A DNA stretch of 58,065 nucleotides from Cyanobacteria bacterium RYN_339 (GTDB lineage Bacteria; Cyanobacteriota; Sericytochromatia; S15B-MN24; JAQBPE01), in the NCBI GenBank assembly GCA_028287685.1, contig JAQBPE010000028.1:1-58065 (forward strand). The letters run 5' to 3'. This document shows, piece after piece, positions 47,391-54,542 of the stretch. The notes beneath the pieces are model-generated. The model had not been told where the DNA came from and did no database searches. It worked only from the letters and a program-made list of their open reading frames with translations. Positions within the stretch are counted from its first letter, which is position 1. Every line of letters starts with the position of its first letter. The position numbers and the translations under genes were made by a program.

Positions 47391-48788
47391 CTAGGCCAGC
47401 GGCAACGTCACGGTGAAGACGGTGCCCCGGCCTTCTTCGCTTTCCACCATGATCCGCCCCTGGTGCGCCTCCACGATCGCCGCCACGATCGACAAGCCCA
47501 GGCCGGTGCCGCCCTGGCTGCGGTCGCGGGCCGTGTCCACGCGGTAGAAGCGGTCGAAGATCCGCTGGGTGGCTTCCAGCGGCATGCCCGTGCCGGTGTC
47601 CGAAACGCGCAACACGGCCTCCGCGCCCTGGACCGCCACCGCCACGACCACCTCGCCCCCCTCACGGGTGGCGCGCTCGGCGTTGTCGAGCAGGTTGATC
47701 AACACCTGTCGTAACCGATCGGGCTCGCCCAGCACCCACACCGGGCCGTCGGCGGCCACGTCGCGCATGCGCGGCGCCAACACCTGGCGCTGGCTCACCA
47801 CGTCATGGGCCAGGGCCACCAGCTCTACCCGCGCGGCCGCCGGGCCGGTCGTGGCGCCGGTGTTTGCCAGGGCCAGCATGTCGTTGACCAGGCGCGTGAG
47901 CCGGTCGACCTCCGCGAGGGCGGTTTCCTGCCAGCGGGCCGCTTCCACCGGGTGGTCGGCGCCGCGCCGCTGCAACAGCTGGAGGTGGCCGCGGATGGCG
48001 GTGAGCGGGCTGCGCAGCTCATGGGACGCATCCGCCACGAAGCGCTGCTGCGCTTCGAAGGAGGCCTGCAGGCGGTCGAAGAGCTGGTTGAACGTCAAGG
48101 CCAGCTGGTCCATCTCGTCATGCGGCGCCGGCCCGACCTCCAGGCGCTTGTCCAGGTCGCCCGCGCCCCAGCCTCGGACCGTGCCGGTCATGCGGACCAC
48201 CGGTTGCAGCGCACGTCCGGAGAAGAGCAGGCCCACGCCGAAGGCCACCACCATCGAGCCTAGCCAGCCGGCGGCCTCGAAGAAGGCCAGGTTGGCGAGC
48301 GTGCGCTCGTCATTCTGGAGCGGCGTGGCGGCCTGGATCCAGCCGACCTGTCCCCGGTTGGGCAGTTGCAGCGGCCGGGTGACCATCAGCGCGCGGGTGG
48401 ACCAGAAGTGGTGCGGCAGCGGCAGGTCGATTTCCTGGGTGCTGGACCGCACCGCGGCCGGCAGCTGTTGGCTGCGGAGGTTGGCGCTGCGGTTGAGCAC
48501 CTTGCCCGTGCGGTCGCTGAGCTGGATGTAGCTGCCGTCATCGGAGAAAGCGCCGGGCAGGGCGTCCGGGCTGTCCAGCTCCAGGCCGCGGGCGTCGCCG
48601 ACCTTCGTAAGCTCCTGGTCCAGGTCCTCCAGGTAGTCTTCGACCTCCTGGACCTTGGTGATCGTGTCCGTGCGGCTCATCTGGTAGAGCGTGTTGGCGA
48701 AGCCGGACAGCACCACGACGCTGCGCAACAGCCCGACCGCGGCGAGCAGCGCGACGAACAGGAGCGTCAGCCGCATGCGGATGGTCAT
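47391..48788 (-). CDS. HAMP-domain sensor histidine kinase
   Basis: The protein has 465 residues with two membrane helices (about 7–29 and 173–195) and a periplasmic domain of about 145 residues between them. A HAMP domain follows (about 200–245), then HisKA with His 256 in 'FVADASHELRSPLTAIRGHL', and HATPase with the N-box 'QVLINLLDNAERATREG', G1 'SDTGTGMPLEA' and G2 'GTGLGLSIVAAIVEAHQG'. It overlaps the response regulator as ATGA. It is an EnvZ/PhoR-type membrane kinase. The stimulus cannot be inferred; the sensor domain has no known motif. Confidence 0.95.
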   Translation of the reverse strand: MTIRMRLTLLFVALLAAVGLLRSVVVLSGFANTLYQMSRTDTITKVQEVEDYLEDLDQELTKVGDARGLELDSPDALPGAFSDDGSYIQLSDRTGKVLNRSANLRSQQLPAAVRSSTQEIDLPLPHHFWSTRALMVTRPLQLPNRGQVGWIQAATPLQNDERTLANLAFFEAAGWLGSMVVAFGVGLLFSGRALQPVVRMTGTVRGWGAGDLDKRLEVGPAPHDEMDQLALTFNQLFDRLQASFEAQQRFVADASHELRSPLTAIRGHLQLLQRRGADHPVEAARWQETALAEVDRLTRLVNDMLALANTGATTGPAAARVELVALAHDVVSQRQVLAPRMRDVAADGPVWVLGEPDRLRQVLINLLDNAERATREGGEVVVAVAVQGAEAVLRVSDTGTGMPLEATQRIFDRFYRVDTARDRSQGGTGLGLSIVAAIVEAHQGRIMVESEEGRGTVFTVTLPLA

Positions 48789-49471
48789 TCGGCATCCTTG
48801 AGCACGTAGCCCACGCCGCGCACGGTGTGCAGGAGCTTGCCCAGCTCCGGCCGCTCGATCTTGTTGCGGAGGTAACGCACGTACACCTCCAGCACGTTGT
48901 CCTCGCCGCCGAAGTCATAGCCCCAGACGGCCTCGAGGATCTGCTCGCGGGTGCGCACCTGGCGCGCGTTCGCGATCAGGTACTTCAGGAGGTCGAACTC
49001 CTTGGGCGTGAGCGCCACCTGCTGGCCGGCGCGCCGGACCTCGCGTGTCTCCGTGTCCAACGCCAGGTCGGCCACCTCGAACGAGGTCTTGGCCTTCGGC
49101 TTGTGCGCCCGCAGCTGGGCGTTGACGCGCGCGATCAGCTCGTCGAGGTCGAAGGGCTTGGGCAGGTAGTCGTTGGCGCCCGCGTTCAAGCCTTCCACGC
49201 GCTCGCGCGGCTCGCCGCGGGCCGTGAGCAAGATGATCGGCACGTCGGAGGTCTTGCGCAGCCGCCGCGTGATCTCGAGGCCGTCGAGCCCCGGCAGGTT
49301 GCGGTCCAGGATCAAGAGATCCGGGAGGTCTTGCCGGGCTGCGATCATGCCGCGCATGCCGTCGTGCTCGACGCGCACCTCGAAGCCTTCGAAGCGCAGC
49401 TCCGTGGCGACGAACTCCGCGATTTCGGGCTCGTCTTCGACCAGCAAGATGCGCGCCTTGGGTGCCGTCAC
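48785..49471 (-). CDS. OmpR/PhoB family response regulator
   Basis: The protein has 228 residues from GTG 49471. The receiver has acidic 'LLVEDEPEIAEFVATEL', phospho-accepting Asp 56 in 'DLLILDRNLPGLDG', and conserved Thr and Lys in 'IILLTARGEP' and 'DYLPKPFDLDELIARVNAQL'. The C-terminal winged helix has 'GQQVALTPKEFDLLKYLIAN', 'QILEAVWGYDFGGEDNVLEV' and 'RNKIERPELGKLLHTVRGVG', the OmpR/PhoB type. It would be phosphorylated by the kinase encoded directly after it. The targets are not evident. Confidence 0.95.
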   Translation of the reverse strand: MTAPKARILLVEDEPEIAEFVATELRFEGFEVRVEHDGMRGMIAARQDLPDLLILDRNLPGLDGLEITRRLRKTSDVPIILLTARGEPRERVEGLNAGANDYLPKPFDLDELIARVNAQLRAHKPKAKTSFEVADLALDTETREVRRAGQQVALTPKEFDLLKYLIANARQVRTREQILEAVWGYDFGGEDNVLEVYVRYLRNKIERPELGKLLHTVRGVGYVLKDAE

Positions 49472-49490
49472 GGCACCACTGTACCAAAGG

Positions 49491-50198
49491 CTAGCGGAAG
49501 ATGTTGACGATCTGGCCGATCAGGCCGACGGTTTGCTGGATCGGGTCGGCATAACCGTAGGGCGTGCCGGCCTGGGCGTAGCCGAGGTAGCCGGGCGGCA
49601 AGGGCGGCGCGAAGCGCATGGCCTGCTGGGCCAGCGTTTCCAGGGCGTTGTTGCCGGGCACGCTCGGCCGGAAGCCGGTGTACATCGTCATCTGCATGGC
49701 GATCGTGTTCATCTCGATCTCCAGCGGGCCGCGCAGCGTCCAGTCGTAGACGCCGCCCGGGGCGCCGTACTGCGCCAGCCAGCTCAGGGGCGCGCTGATG
49801 CGGCTGCCGAAGTTGCCGATCTTCATGGGCTGCTGGCCCTGGGTGTTGGCGAGGTAGGTCGCTTGCAAGACGCGGGCATAGTCCGGCGTCATGCCGGGGA
49901 CCTTCATGAACTCCGTGCGCACGGCCAAGGCCGACAGGCGGTCCTGGGGGATGCCGGTGATCATCGAGGTGATCGCCTTGCGCATCGGGCCGCCGGTCCA
50001 GAAGCCGATCCCACCGAGGCTGATCGGGAAGCTGTTCATCTTCCAGCCGTCGTAGGGGAAGTCGAAGATGTGCGTGTGCGGGTTGATCGCGTTCCAGTCG
50101 TTGCCGTACGAAGCGGGCGCCGCGCCGCCGGCCGGCTGCGCCGCGGGGGCGACCGTCGTCGAATTGAAATTAGAGCGGATGGGGCTGATGGACGACAT
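49491..50198 (-). CDS. Hypothetical protein, 235 residues
   Basis: The start is ATG 50198 with GGAGG upstream. No signal peptide or membrane helix is seen. The first 30 residues are Ser/Pro/Ala-rich. The middle contains aromatic and glycine-rich stretches ('NPHTHIFDFPYDGWKMNSFP', 'ISLGGIGFWTGGPMRKAITS'), and residues 90–235 have helical segments with many Gln and Met ('MPMKIG'-like, 'IEMNTIAMQMTMYTGF'). I see no family motif. It lies upstream of the two-component genes on the same strand, 19 nt from the regulator, so it could be a target or a partner. It could also be a structural or virion-like protein. Confidence 0.6.
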   Translation of the reverse strand: MSSISPIRSNFNSTTVAPAAQPAGGAAPASYGNDWNAINPHTHIFDFPYDGWKMNSFPISLGGIGFWTGGPMRKAITSMITGIPQDRLSALAVRTEFMKVPGMTPDYARVLQATYLANTQGQQPMKIGNFGSRISAPLSWLAQYGAPGGVYDWTLRGPLEIEMNTIAMQMTMYTGFRPSVPGNNALETLAQQAMRFAPPLPPGYLGYAQAGTPYGYADPIQQTVGLIGQIVNIFR

Positions 50199-50324
50199 GG
50201 GACCTGATCCTCCGTGCTGTGTGTCAGGTTGGTTATCGCCGCCTTAACCGGCCAAGAAGGTTATGCCTGAGGGGAGAAACGTTTAAGGAGAGATTAAGCG
50301 ATTGCCGCCTTGCCAAGCGGTCGT

Positions 50325-50354
50325 TTGATCTTTTCCGTGGGCCATGGGTACAAT
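50325..50354 (+). promoter_or_regulatory. rpsU promoter
   Basis: TTGATC (50325–50330) is followed after 18 nt by TACAAT (50349–50354). Transcription would start near 50361, about 23 nt before the rpsU start codon. Confidence 0.6.
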
Positions 50355-50383
50355 GACCCCGAATATAAAGGGGGTGAACAAGT

Positions 50384-50560
50384 TTGGCCGAAGTTCGTGT
50401 AGGCGAAAATGAACCGATTGAAAGTGCTCTGAAGCGCTTCAAGAAGAAGATTCAGAAAGCTGGCATTCTGTCGGAGATCAAGCGCCGTGAGCGTTATGAG
50501 AAGCCCAGTGTGCGTCGGAAGAAAAAGTCCGAAGCCGCTCGCAAGCGTCATAGCTCCTAA
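50384..50560 (+). CDS. rpsU: Small ribosomal subunit protein bS21
   Basis: The protein has 58 residues from TTG 50384, with AAGGGGG 9–15 nt upstream. The sequence follows bS21: '[20 protein letters not shown]', '[20 protein letters not shown]', then a lysine/arginine-rich C-terminus ending HSS. It binds 16S RNA near the anti-Shine-Dalgarno region and aids initiation. It has its own promoter and a strong terminator just after it, so it is a monocistronic unit. Confidence 0.95.
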   Translation: MAEVRVGENEPIESALKRFKKKIQKAGILSEIKRRERYEKPSVRRKKKSEAARKRHSS

Positions 50561-50580
50561 AGGGTTCTAGTAACCTTCCT

Positions 50581-50620
50581 GAATCGACAGAGCGGCCCCC
50601 GCTCTGTCGATTCGCTTTTT
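50581..50620 (+). terminator. Strong intrinsic terminator after rpsU
   Basis: The arms GAATCGACAGAGCG and CGCTCTGTCGATTC pair perfectly around a GCCCC loop, followed by GCTTTTT. Confidence 0.95.
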
Positions 50621-50627
50621 CGAGGGA

Positions 50628-50730
50628 GCCCCCTCCGGCTGCCGCCACCTCCCCCGCGAGGGGGGAGGGAGCAAAGGCTTTGGTTCCTCCCCCACCTCGG
50701 GGGAGGTGCCCGGCAGGGCGGAGGGGGCCC
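50628..50730. repeat. REP-like long imperfect inverted repeat
   Basis: The left arm (50628–50669, gccccctccggctgccgcc then acctcccccgcgaggggg) pairs imperfectly with the right arm (50686–50730, cctcccccacctcggggg then aggtgcccggcagggcgg). Each arm also folds on itself around 'ctccccc…ggggg'. This layout is like dispersed REP-type palindromes or MITE-like repeats. It separates rpsU from the phoH operon and its right end (GAGGGGG, 50721–50727) may serve as the phoH ribosome binding site. Confidence 0.7.
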
Positions 50731-50741
50731 AACGGTAGACC

Positions 50742-51701
50742 ATGGAAATCCGCATCCCCCTCCCCGATCGCCACCAGGCCCAATGGCTGGCCGGCCCCAA
50801 CGAGCGCAACTTGCGCGAAGTGGAGGCCGAACTCGGCGTCGACGCGTCGCTGCGTGGCGAGGGCCTCGTCGTCAGCGGCGAGGAACGCGAGGTGACCTTG
50901 GCCGTACGTCTGTTCACCCAGCTGCTGCCCCTCGCGGACGACGAGGACGTGCTGGACGGCCCGCGCCTGCGCTCCGCGCTGGAGGCCCTGCGCACCGATG
51001 CCGACGCCCCGGTGGGGGCCCTCTTCAACGAGGTGATCGTGCGGACGTCCAAGGGCAAGCCCATCCGTGCCCGTACGCTCCAACAGCAGGCTTACGTGGC
51101 GGCGATCCTTGCCAACACGCTGACGTTCGGCATCGGTCCGGCCGGCACGGGCAAGACCTATCTCGCCGCGGCCCTGGCCGTGCGCTACCTCAAGGAGAAG
51201 CTGGTCAGCCGCATCATCCTGACGCGCCCCGCGGTGGAGGCCGGCGAGAGCCTGGGCTTCCTGCCGGGCAGCTTCCAGGAGAAGGTCGACCCCTACTTCC
51301 GCCCGCTCTACGACGCGATGTACGAGCTGCTCGAAGGCGACAAGTTTGCGAAGCATTTGGAGCGGGGTATGATCGAAGTGGCCCCGCTGGCCTACATGCG
51401 GGGACGGACCTTGAGCGACGCCTTCATTATCCTGGACGAGGCTCAAAACACCACGCCCGAGCAGATGAAGATGTTTTTGACCCGGATTGGCTTCGGCTCG
51501 CACGTCGTGGTGACCGGCGACGTCTCCCAGGTGGACCTGCCACGCGGGAAGCGCTCGGCGCTCCAAGACATGGAGTCTTTGCTCGGGGGAACGACCGACG
51601 TGGCCTTCGTGCGCTTCGGTCACCGGGACGTGGTCCGCCACGACCTGGTCCGCCGGATCGTACAGGCGTACGAGGTCTGGGAAGGGCGGACGCCAGAATG
51701 A
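50742..51701 (+). CDS. phoH: PhoH family ATPase
   Basis: The protein has 319 residues. An N-terminal KH-like part (about 1–100) precedes the ATPase: '[20 protein letters not shown]' (Walker A), '[20 protein letters not shown]' (Walker B) and '[20 protein letters not shown]'. The arginine-rich tail '[16 protein letters not shown]' is typical. PhoH (YbeZ type) is linked to ribosome maturation and RNA metabolism with YbeY. The gene is the first of a string with ATGA or overlap links to the HDIG gene and ybeY, a conserved neighbourhood. Confidence 0.95.
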   Translation: MEIRIPLPDRHQAQWLAGPNERNLREVEAELGVDASLRGEGLVVSGEEREVTLAVRLFTQLLPLADDEDVLDGPRLRSALEALRTDADAPVGALFNEVIVRTSKGKPIRARTLQQQAYVAAILANTLTFGIGPAGTGKTYLAAALAVRYLKEKLVSRIILTRPAVEAGESLGFLPGSFQEKVDPYFRPLYDAMYELLEGDKFAKHLERGMIEVAPLAYMRGRTLSDAFIILDEAQNTTPEQMKMFLTRIGFGSHVVVTGDVSQVDLPRGKRSALQDMESLLGGTTDVAFVRFGHRDVVRHDLVRRIVQAYEVWEGRTPE

Positions 51702-53200
51702 CCGAAAAAATCCTGGAAGCGGCGCACCGCTTCGTGCCGCCGGGCGTCCAGTCGATCGCCGTGCAGCCCTTCACGCACCAGCTGATCAACGTGGTGGCCA
51801 CGGCCGGCATCGTGCTCTATGTGCTTTTGATGGCCCAGCCGGGCATCATCGATGGCCTGGGACACGGCCACTGGCTGCCGTTTGCCGGCCTGTTGATGAT
51901 CATCGGCACGTTGACGGCGATCGTGGTGGGGTACCTCCGCCAGTTCGAGCCGGCGACCGTGGCCTCGATCCGCCACCTGTACCTGATCGGCTTGGTGGTG
52001 GCCTCCACCTTCGTGATCGCGCTCTGCCTGGGCAAGATGGCGCTGGGCCCATACTTCAGCCCGTTGGTCGCCTGCGGCATGCTGTTGGCCGTCTTCGTGA
52101 ACACCCGCGTGGGCCTGATCGTTACCTCGTTGGCCGGCCTGTTGCTGGCGGTCTTCCCCAACCATGACCCGATCGTGGTGCTGGAGAGCCTGTTGGGCGC
52201 GGCGATCGCCATCCACGCCGTCAGCCGGGTGCAGCAGCGCTTCGATCTCGCGCGCGCCGGCATCTTCGCCGCCCTGGTCTCCGGCTGGTGCGTGGTCGCC
52301 CTGAGCTGCTACATGGGCCTGCCGTGGGGCGCCTGGTACATGAACGCGGGCGCGGCGCTTGTCAGCGGCGTTTGCTCGGCCATCCTGGTGGTCGGCGTCT
52401 TGCCCTACCTGGAAGACATGTTCGGCATCACCACCACCTTCAAGCTGTTGGAGCTGGCCAACCCCAGCCAGCCCTTGCTGCGCGAGCTGCAGCTCAAGGC
52501 GCCCGGCACCTACCACCACTCGATCCTGGTGGGGAACCTGGCGGAGGCCGCGGCGGAGTCCATCGGCGCCGACGCGCTGCTGGTGCGCGTGGGCTCCTAC
52601 TACCACGACGTGGGCAAGACCAAGCGCCCTTACTTCTTCATCGAGAACCAGCTGGGCATGGCCAACCAGCACGACCGCATCTCCCCGCGCCTCAGCGCGC
52701 TGGTCATCACGGCGCACGTGAAGGAGGGGCTGGAGATGGCGCGCGAGCACAAGCTGCCCGCGATCTTGCAGGAGTTCATCGCCACCCACCACGGCACCAG
52801 CCTCGTCTCGTACTTCTACCACCAGGCCGTTCAGGCCGAAGGCCAACGCCAGGTCCAGGAGGAGCACTTCCGCTACCCCGGTCCGCGCCCGCGCACCCGC
52901 GAGACCGGCATCGTGATGCTGGCGGACGGCGTCGAGGCGGCCTGCCGGTCGCTGAAGACCCCCACCCCGGAGCAGATCGAGCAGATGGTCCGCAAGATCG
53001 TCGACAAGCGGCTGGCCGACGGCGAGCTCTCCGAGGCCCCCCTGACCCTCAAGGAGATCGAGAAGGTCTCGGCGGCCTTCATCCGCATCCTGACGGGCCT
53101 GTTCCACCACCGCATCGAGTACCCGGACCAGGTGTTCCGCGAGCTCCGCGGGGGCGCCATGGAGGCGGATCGAGGCAAAAAGGTTGGCCGCGCACCTTAA
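51698..53200 (+). CDS. Membrane-bound HDIG domain phosphodiesterase, short PgpH type
   Basis: The protein has 500 residues from ATG 51698, which overlaps the phoH stop. There are about seven membrane helices (about 25–265). The cytoplasmic HDIG domain has 'KAPGTYHHSILVGNLAEAAA', the metal site 'VGSYYHDVGKTKRPYFFIEN', 'TAHVKEGLEMAREHKLPAIL' and 'THHGTSLVSYFYHQ', as in PgpH c-di-AMP phosphodiesterases. The large extracellular 7TMR-HDED domain of PgpH is missing, so this is a shorter form. It should hydrolyse c-di-AMP or a similar cyclic dinucleotide. Position between phoH and ybeY is common in Firmicutes and Cyanobacteria. Confidence 0.9.
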   Translation: MTEKILEAAHRFVPPGVQSIAVQPFTHQLINVVATAGIVLYVLLMAQPGIIDGLGHGHWLPFAGLLMIIGTLTAIVVGYLRQFEPATVASIRHLYLIGLVVASTFVIALCLGKMALGPYFSPLVACGMLLAVFVNTRVGLIVTSLAGLLLAVFPNHDPIVVLESLLGAAIAIHAVSRVQQRFDLARAGIFAALVSGWCVVALSCYMGLPWGAWYMNAGAALVSGVCSAILVVGVLPYLEDMFGITTTFKLLELANPSQPLLRELQLKAPGTYHHSILVGNLAEAAAESIGADALLVRVGSYYHDVGKTKRPYFFIENQLGMANQHDRISPRLSALVITAHVKEGLEMAREHKLPAILQEFIATHHGTSLVSYFYHQAVQAEGQRQVQEEHFRYPGPRPRTRETGIVMLADGVEAACRSLKTPTPEQIEQMVRKIVDKRLADGELSEAPLTLKEIEKVSAAFIRILTGLFHHRIEYPDQVFRELRGGAMEADRGKKVGRAP

Positions 53201-53648
53201 CGACGAACAGGCCGACCTGGCGCTGGATATGGACGTCTGGCAGCGCCGGGCGGATGCCGTCGCGGCCGCCTGCGGGGTGGCCGCGGAGTGGTCCGTGACC
53301 TTCGTCGACGAAGCCGCGATCCAGGCGCTGAACCTCGAATACCGGGGGATGGACAAGCCCACGGACGTCCTGAGCTTCGCCCAGGAAGAGGGCGACCCGT
53401 TCCTGCCGCCCGGCGCCCCGCGCATGCTGGGCGACGTGATCATCTCCGTCCCGACCGCGCTCCGGCAGGCGGCCGAACGGGGCCACGCGCCCGAAGCCGA
53501 GCTGGGCTTGCTCTTGATCCATGGGTTCTTGCACCTGCTGGGCGAGGATCACGACACCGCGGCCAGGAAGAAGAAGATGTGGGCGCGCCAACAGGCGCTG
53601 CTGGACGGCCTCGGGTTGGCGGTCAAGGATTTCGGCGATGCGCTTTAA
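53184..53648 (+). CDS. ybeY: Endoribonuclease YbeY
   Basis: The protein has 154 residues from TTG 53184, which lies within the end of the HDIG gene (17-nt overlap), with CGAGG upstream. The zinc site 'LLIHGFLHLLGEDHDTAARK' matches the family motif HGxLHLxGxDH. Other segments 'EYRGMDKPTDVLSFAQEEGD' and 'MLGDVIISVPTALRQAAERG' also match. YbeY trims 16S rRNA 3' ends and supports 30S maturation with PhoH-type proteins. It overlaps the next gene by 11 nt. Confidence 0.95.
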   Translation: MAAHLNDEQADLALDMDVWQRRADAVAAACGVAAEWSVTFVDEAAIQALNLEYRGMDKPTDVLSFAQEEGDPFLPPGAPRMLGDVIISVPTALRQAAERGHAPEAELGLLLIHGFLHLLGEDHDTAARKKKMWARQQALLDGLGLAVKDFGDAL

Positions 53649-54060
53649 GGCCCACAGCCTCTTCGCCAGCTTCCAGTACGCGGTGGCCGGTATCTACTTC
53701 TGCCTGCGCACCCAGCGCAACATGCGCATCCACGTGGTGGCCGGCTTCAGCGCCATGGGGCTGGGCATCTGGCTGGCCGTGCCGCTGTTCCACCTCGCGA
53801 TCGTCAGCGTGGTGGCCTCGCTGGTGGTGGTGATGGAGATGCTCAACACCGCGATCGAGAACGCGGTGGACCTCTACACCCACAAGCGCCACCCGCTTGC
53901 CAAGATCGCCAAGGACGTGGCCGCGGCCGCCGTGCTGGTCTCGGCCATCAACGCCGTGCTGGTGGGCGTGATCGTGCTGGGGCCGGCGCTCTACATTCGG
54001 GTTCAAGTCTTGGGAGCTCCCTTGCCTCCTTTGCCCGCCTACGTCCTGCCGCTGCGCTGA
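53638..54060 (+). CDS. dgkA: Diacylglycerol kinase (DgkA-type)
   Basis: The protein has 140 residues from ATG 53638 (11-nt overlap with ybeY). It has three or four membrane helices and the DgkA core 'SLVVVMEMLNTAIENAVDLY' with Glu and Asn in the active-site helix, and 'HPLAKIAKDVAAAAVLVSAI'. It phosphorylates undecaprenol or diacylglycerol. The N-terminus (about 1–30) resembles that of undecaprenol kinases. A long C-terminal tail ends the protein. The phoH–HDIG–ybeY–dgkA order is conserved in many bacteria. Confidence 0.93.
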   Translation: MRFKAHSLFASFQYAVAGIYFCLRTQRNMRIHVVAGFSAMGLGIWLAVPLFHLAIVSVVASLVVVMEMLNTAIENAVDLYTHKRHPLAKIAKDVAAAAVLVSAINAVLVGVIVLGPALYIRVQVLGAPLPPLPAYVLPLR

Positions 54061-54064
54061 CAGG

Positions 54065-54093
54065 TTGACAGGCAGGGGTTCTTCACCAAGAAT
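54065..54093 (+). promoter_or_regulatory. Promoter of the NHLP precursor–GNAT operon
   Basis: A perfect TTGACA −35 (54065–54070) is followed after 17 nt by AAGAAT (54088–54093), four of six matches to the −10. The start of transcription would be near 54100, 30 nt before the precursor ATG with AAGGAG in between. Confidence 0.6.
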
Positions 54094-54129
54094 GGGCCAC
54101 CCCCTACGGACCATGAAGGAGTTTGCCCC

Positions 54130-54531
54130 ATGGAATGGACCCAAGAGAAGATTTACGCCACCATCGGCGATATCACTGCCCGCAGCGCGTCCGATGCCGA
54201 CTTGCGCAAGTTGGCGTTGAGCGATCCCGGCGAGGCGATCAAGTCGGTGGCCGGTTTCCCGCTGCCGCAGGGCGTCAGCATCCGGTTCGTCGAGAACCAG
54301 GGCATGAGCTACACGATCGGCCTGCCCAAGGCGGATTCCAACGCGGCCGACGGCGAGCTGTCCGATGACGAGCTGGAGAGCGTGGCCGGCGGCGCCGGCA
54401 AGTCCCAGTTCCCCGGCCAGCCGGGCTTCGGCTTGGGCATCAACCCCTCGGCGCCGTCGCATCCGACGACGACGGTCGTGGCGAAGCCCGGCACGCTGCC
54501 CCCGAACCTGCCCGGCCGCAAGCGTTACTAA
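54130..54531 (+). CDS. NHLP (nitrile-hydratase-like leader) RiPP precursor
   Basis: The protein has 133 residues with AAGGAG upstream. Residues 1–88 match the NHLP/Nif11-type leader: a helical start ('TQEKIYATIGDITARSASDA'), 'DLRKLALSDPGEAIKSVAGF', then 'PLPQGVSIRFVENQG' and 'YTIGLPKAD' as in the nitrile hydratase alpha fold, ending in 'ELSDDELESVAGG', the double-Gly cleavage site at 87–88. The core (89–133) is rich in Pro, Gly, Ser and Thr and has no cysteine; lysines are at 91, 119 and 131. No LanM, radical SAM or cyclodehydratase gene is near. It has its own promoter and is followed after 11 nt by a GNAT gene, which may modify it. Confidence 0.85.
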   Translation: MEWTQEKIYATIGDITARSASDADLRKLALSDPGEAIKSVAGFPLPQGVSIRFVENQGMSYTIGLPKADSNAADGELSDDELESVAGGAGKSQFPGQPGFGLGINPSAPSHPTTTVVAKPGTLPPNLPGRKRY

Positions 54532-54542
54532 ATAGCGCTGGC

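Noticed and set aside
50478-51641. Minus-strand open frame opposite phoH and rpsU
   Set aside because: It crosses a strong terminator and a palindrome, has no start signal and no recognisable domain.
54130-54531. Lanthipeptide or thiopeptide precursor
   Set aside because: The core has no cysteine and no LanM, LanB or YcaO gene is nearby.
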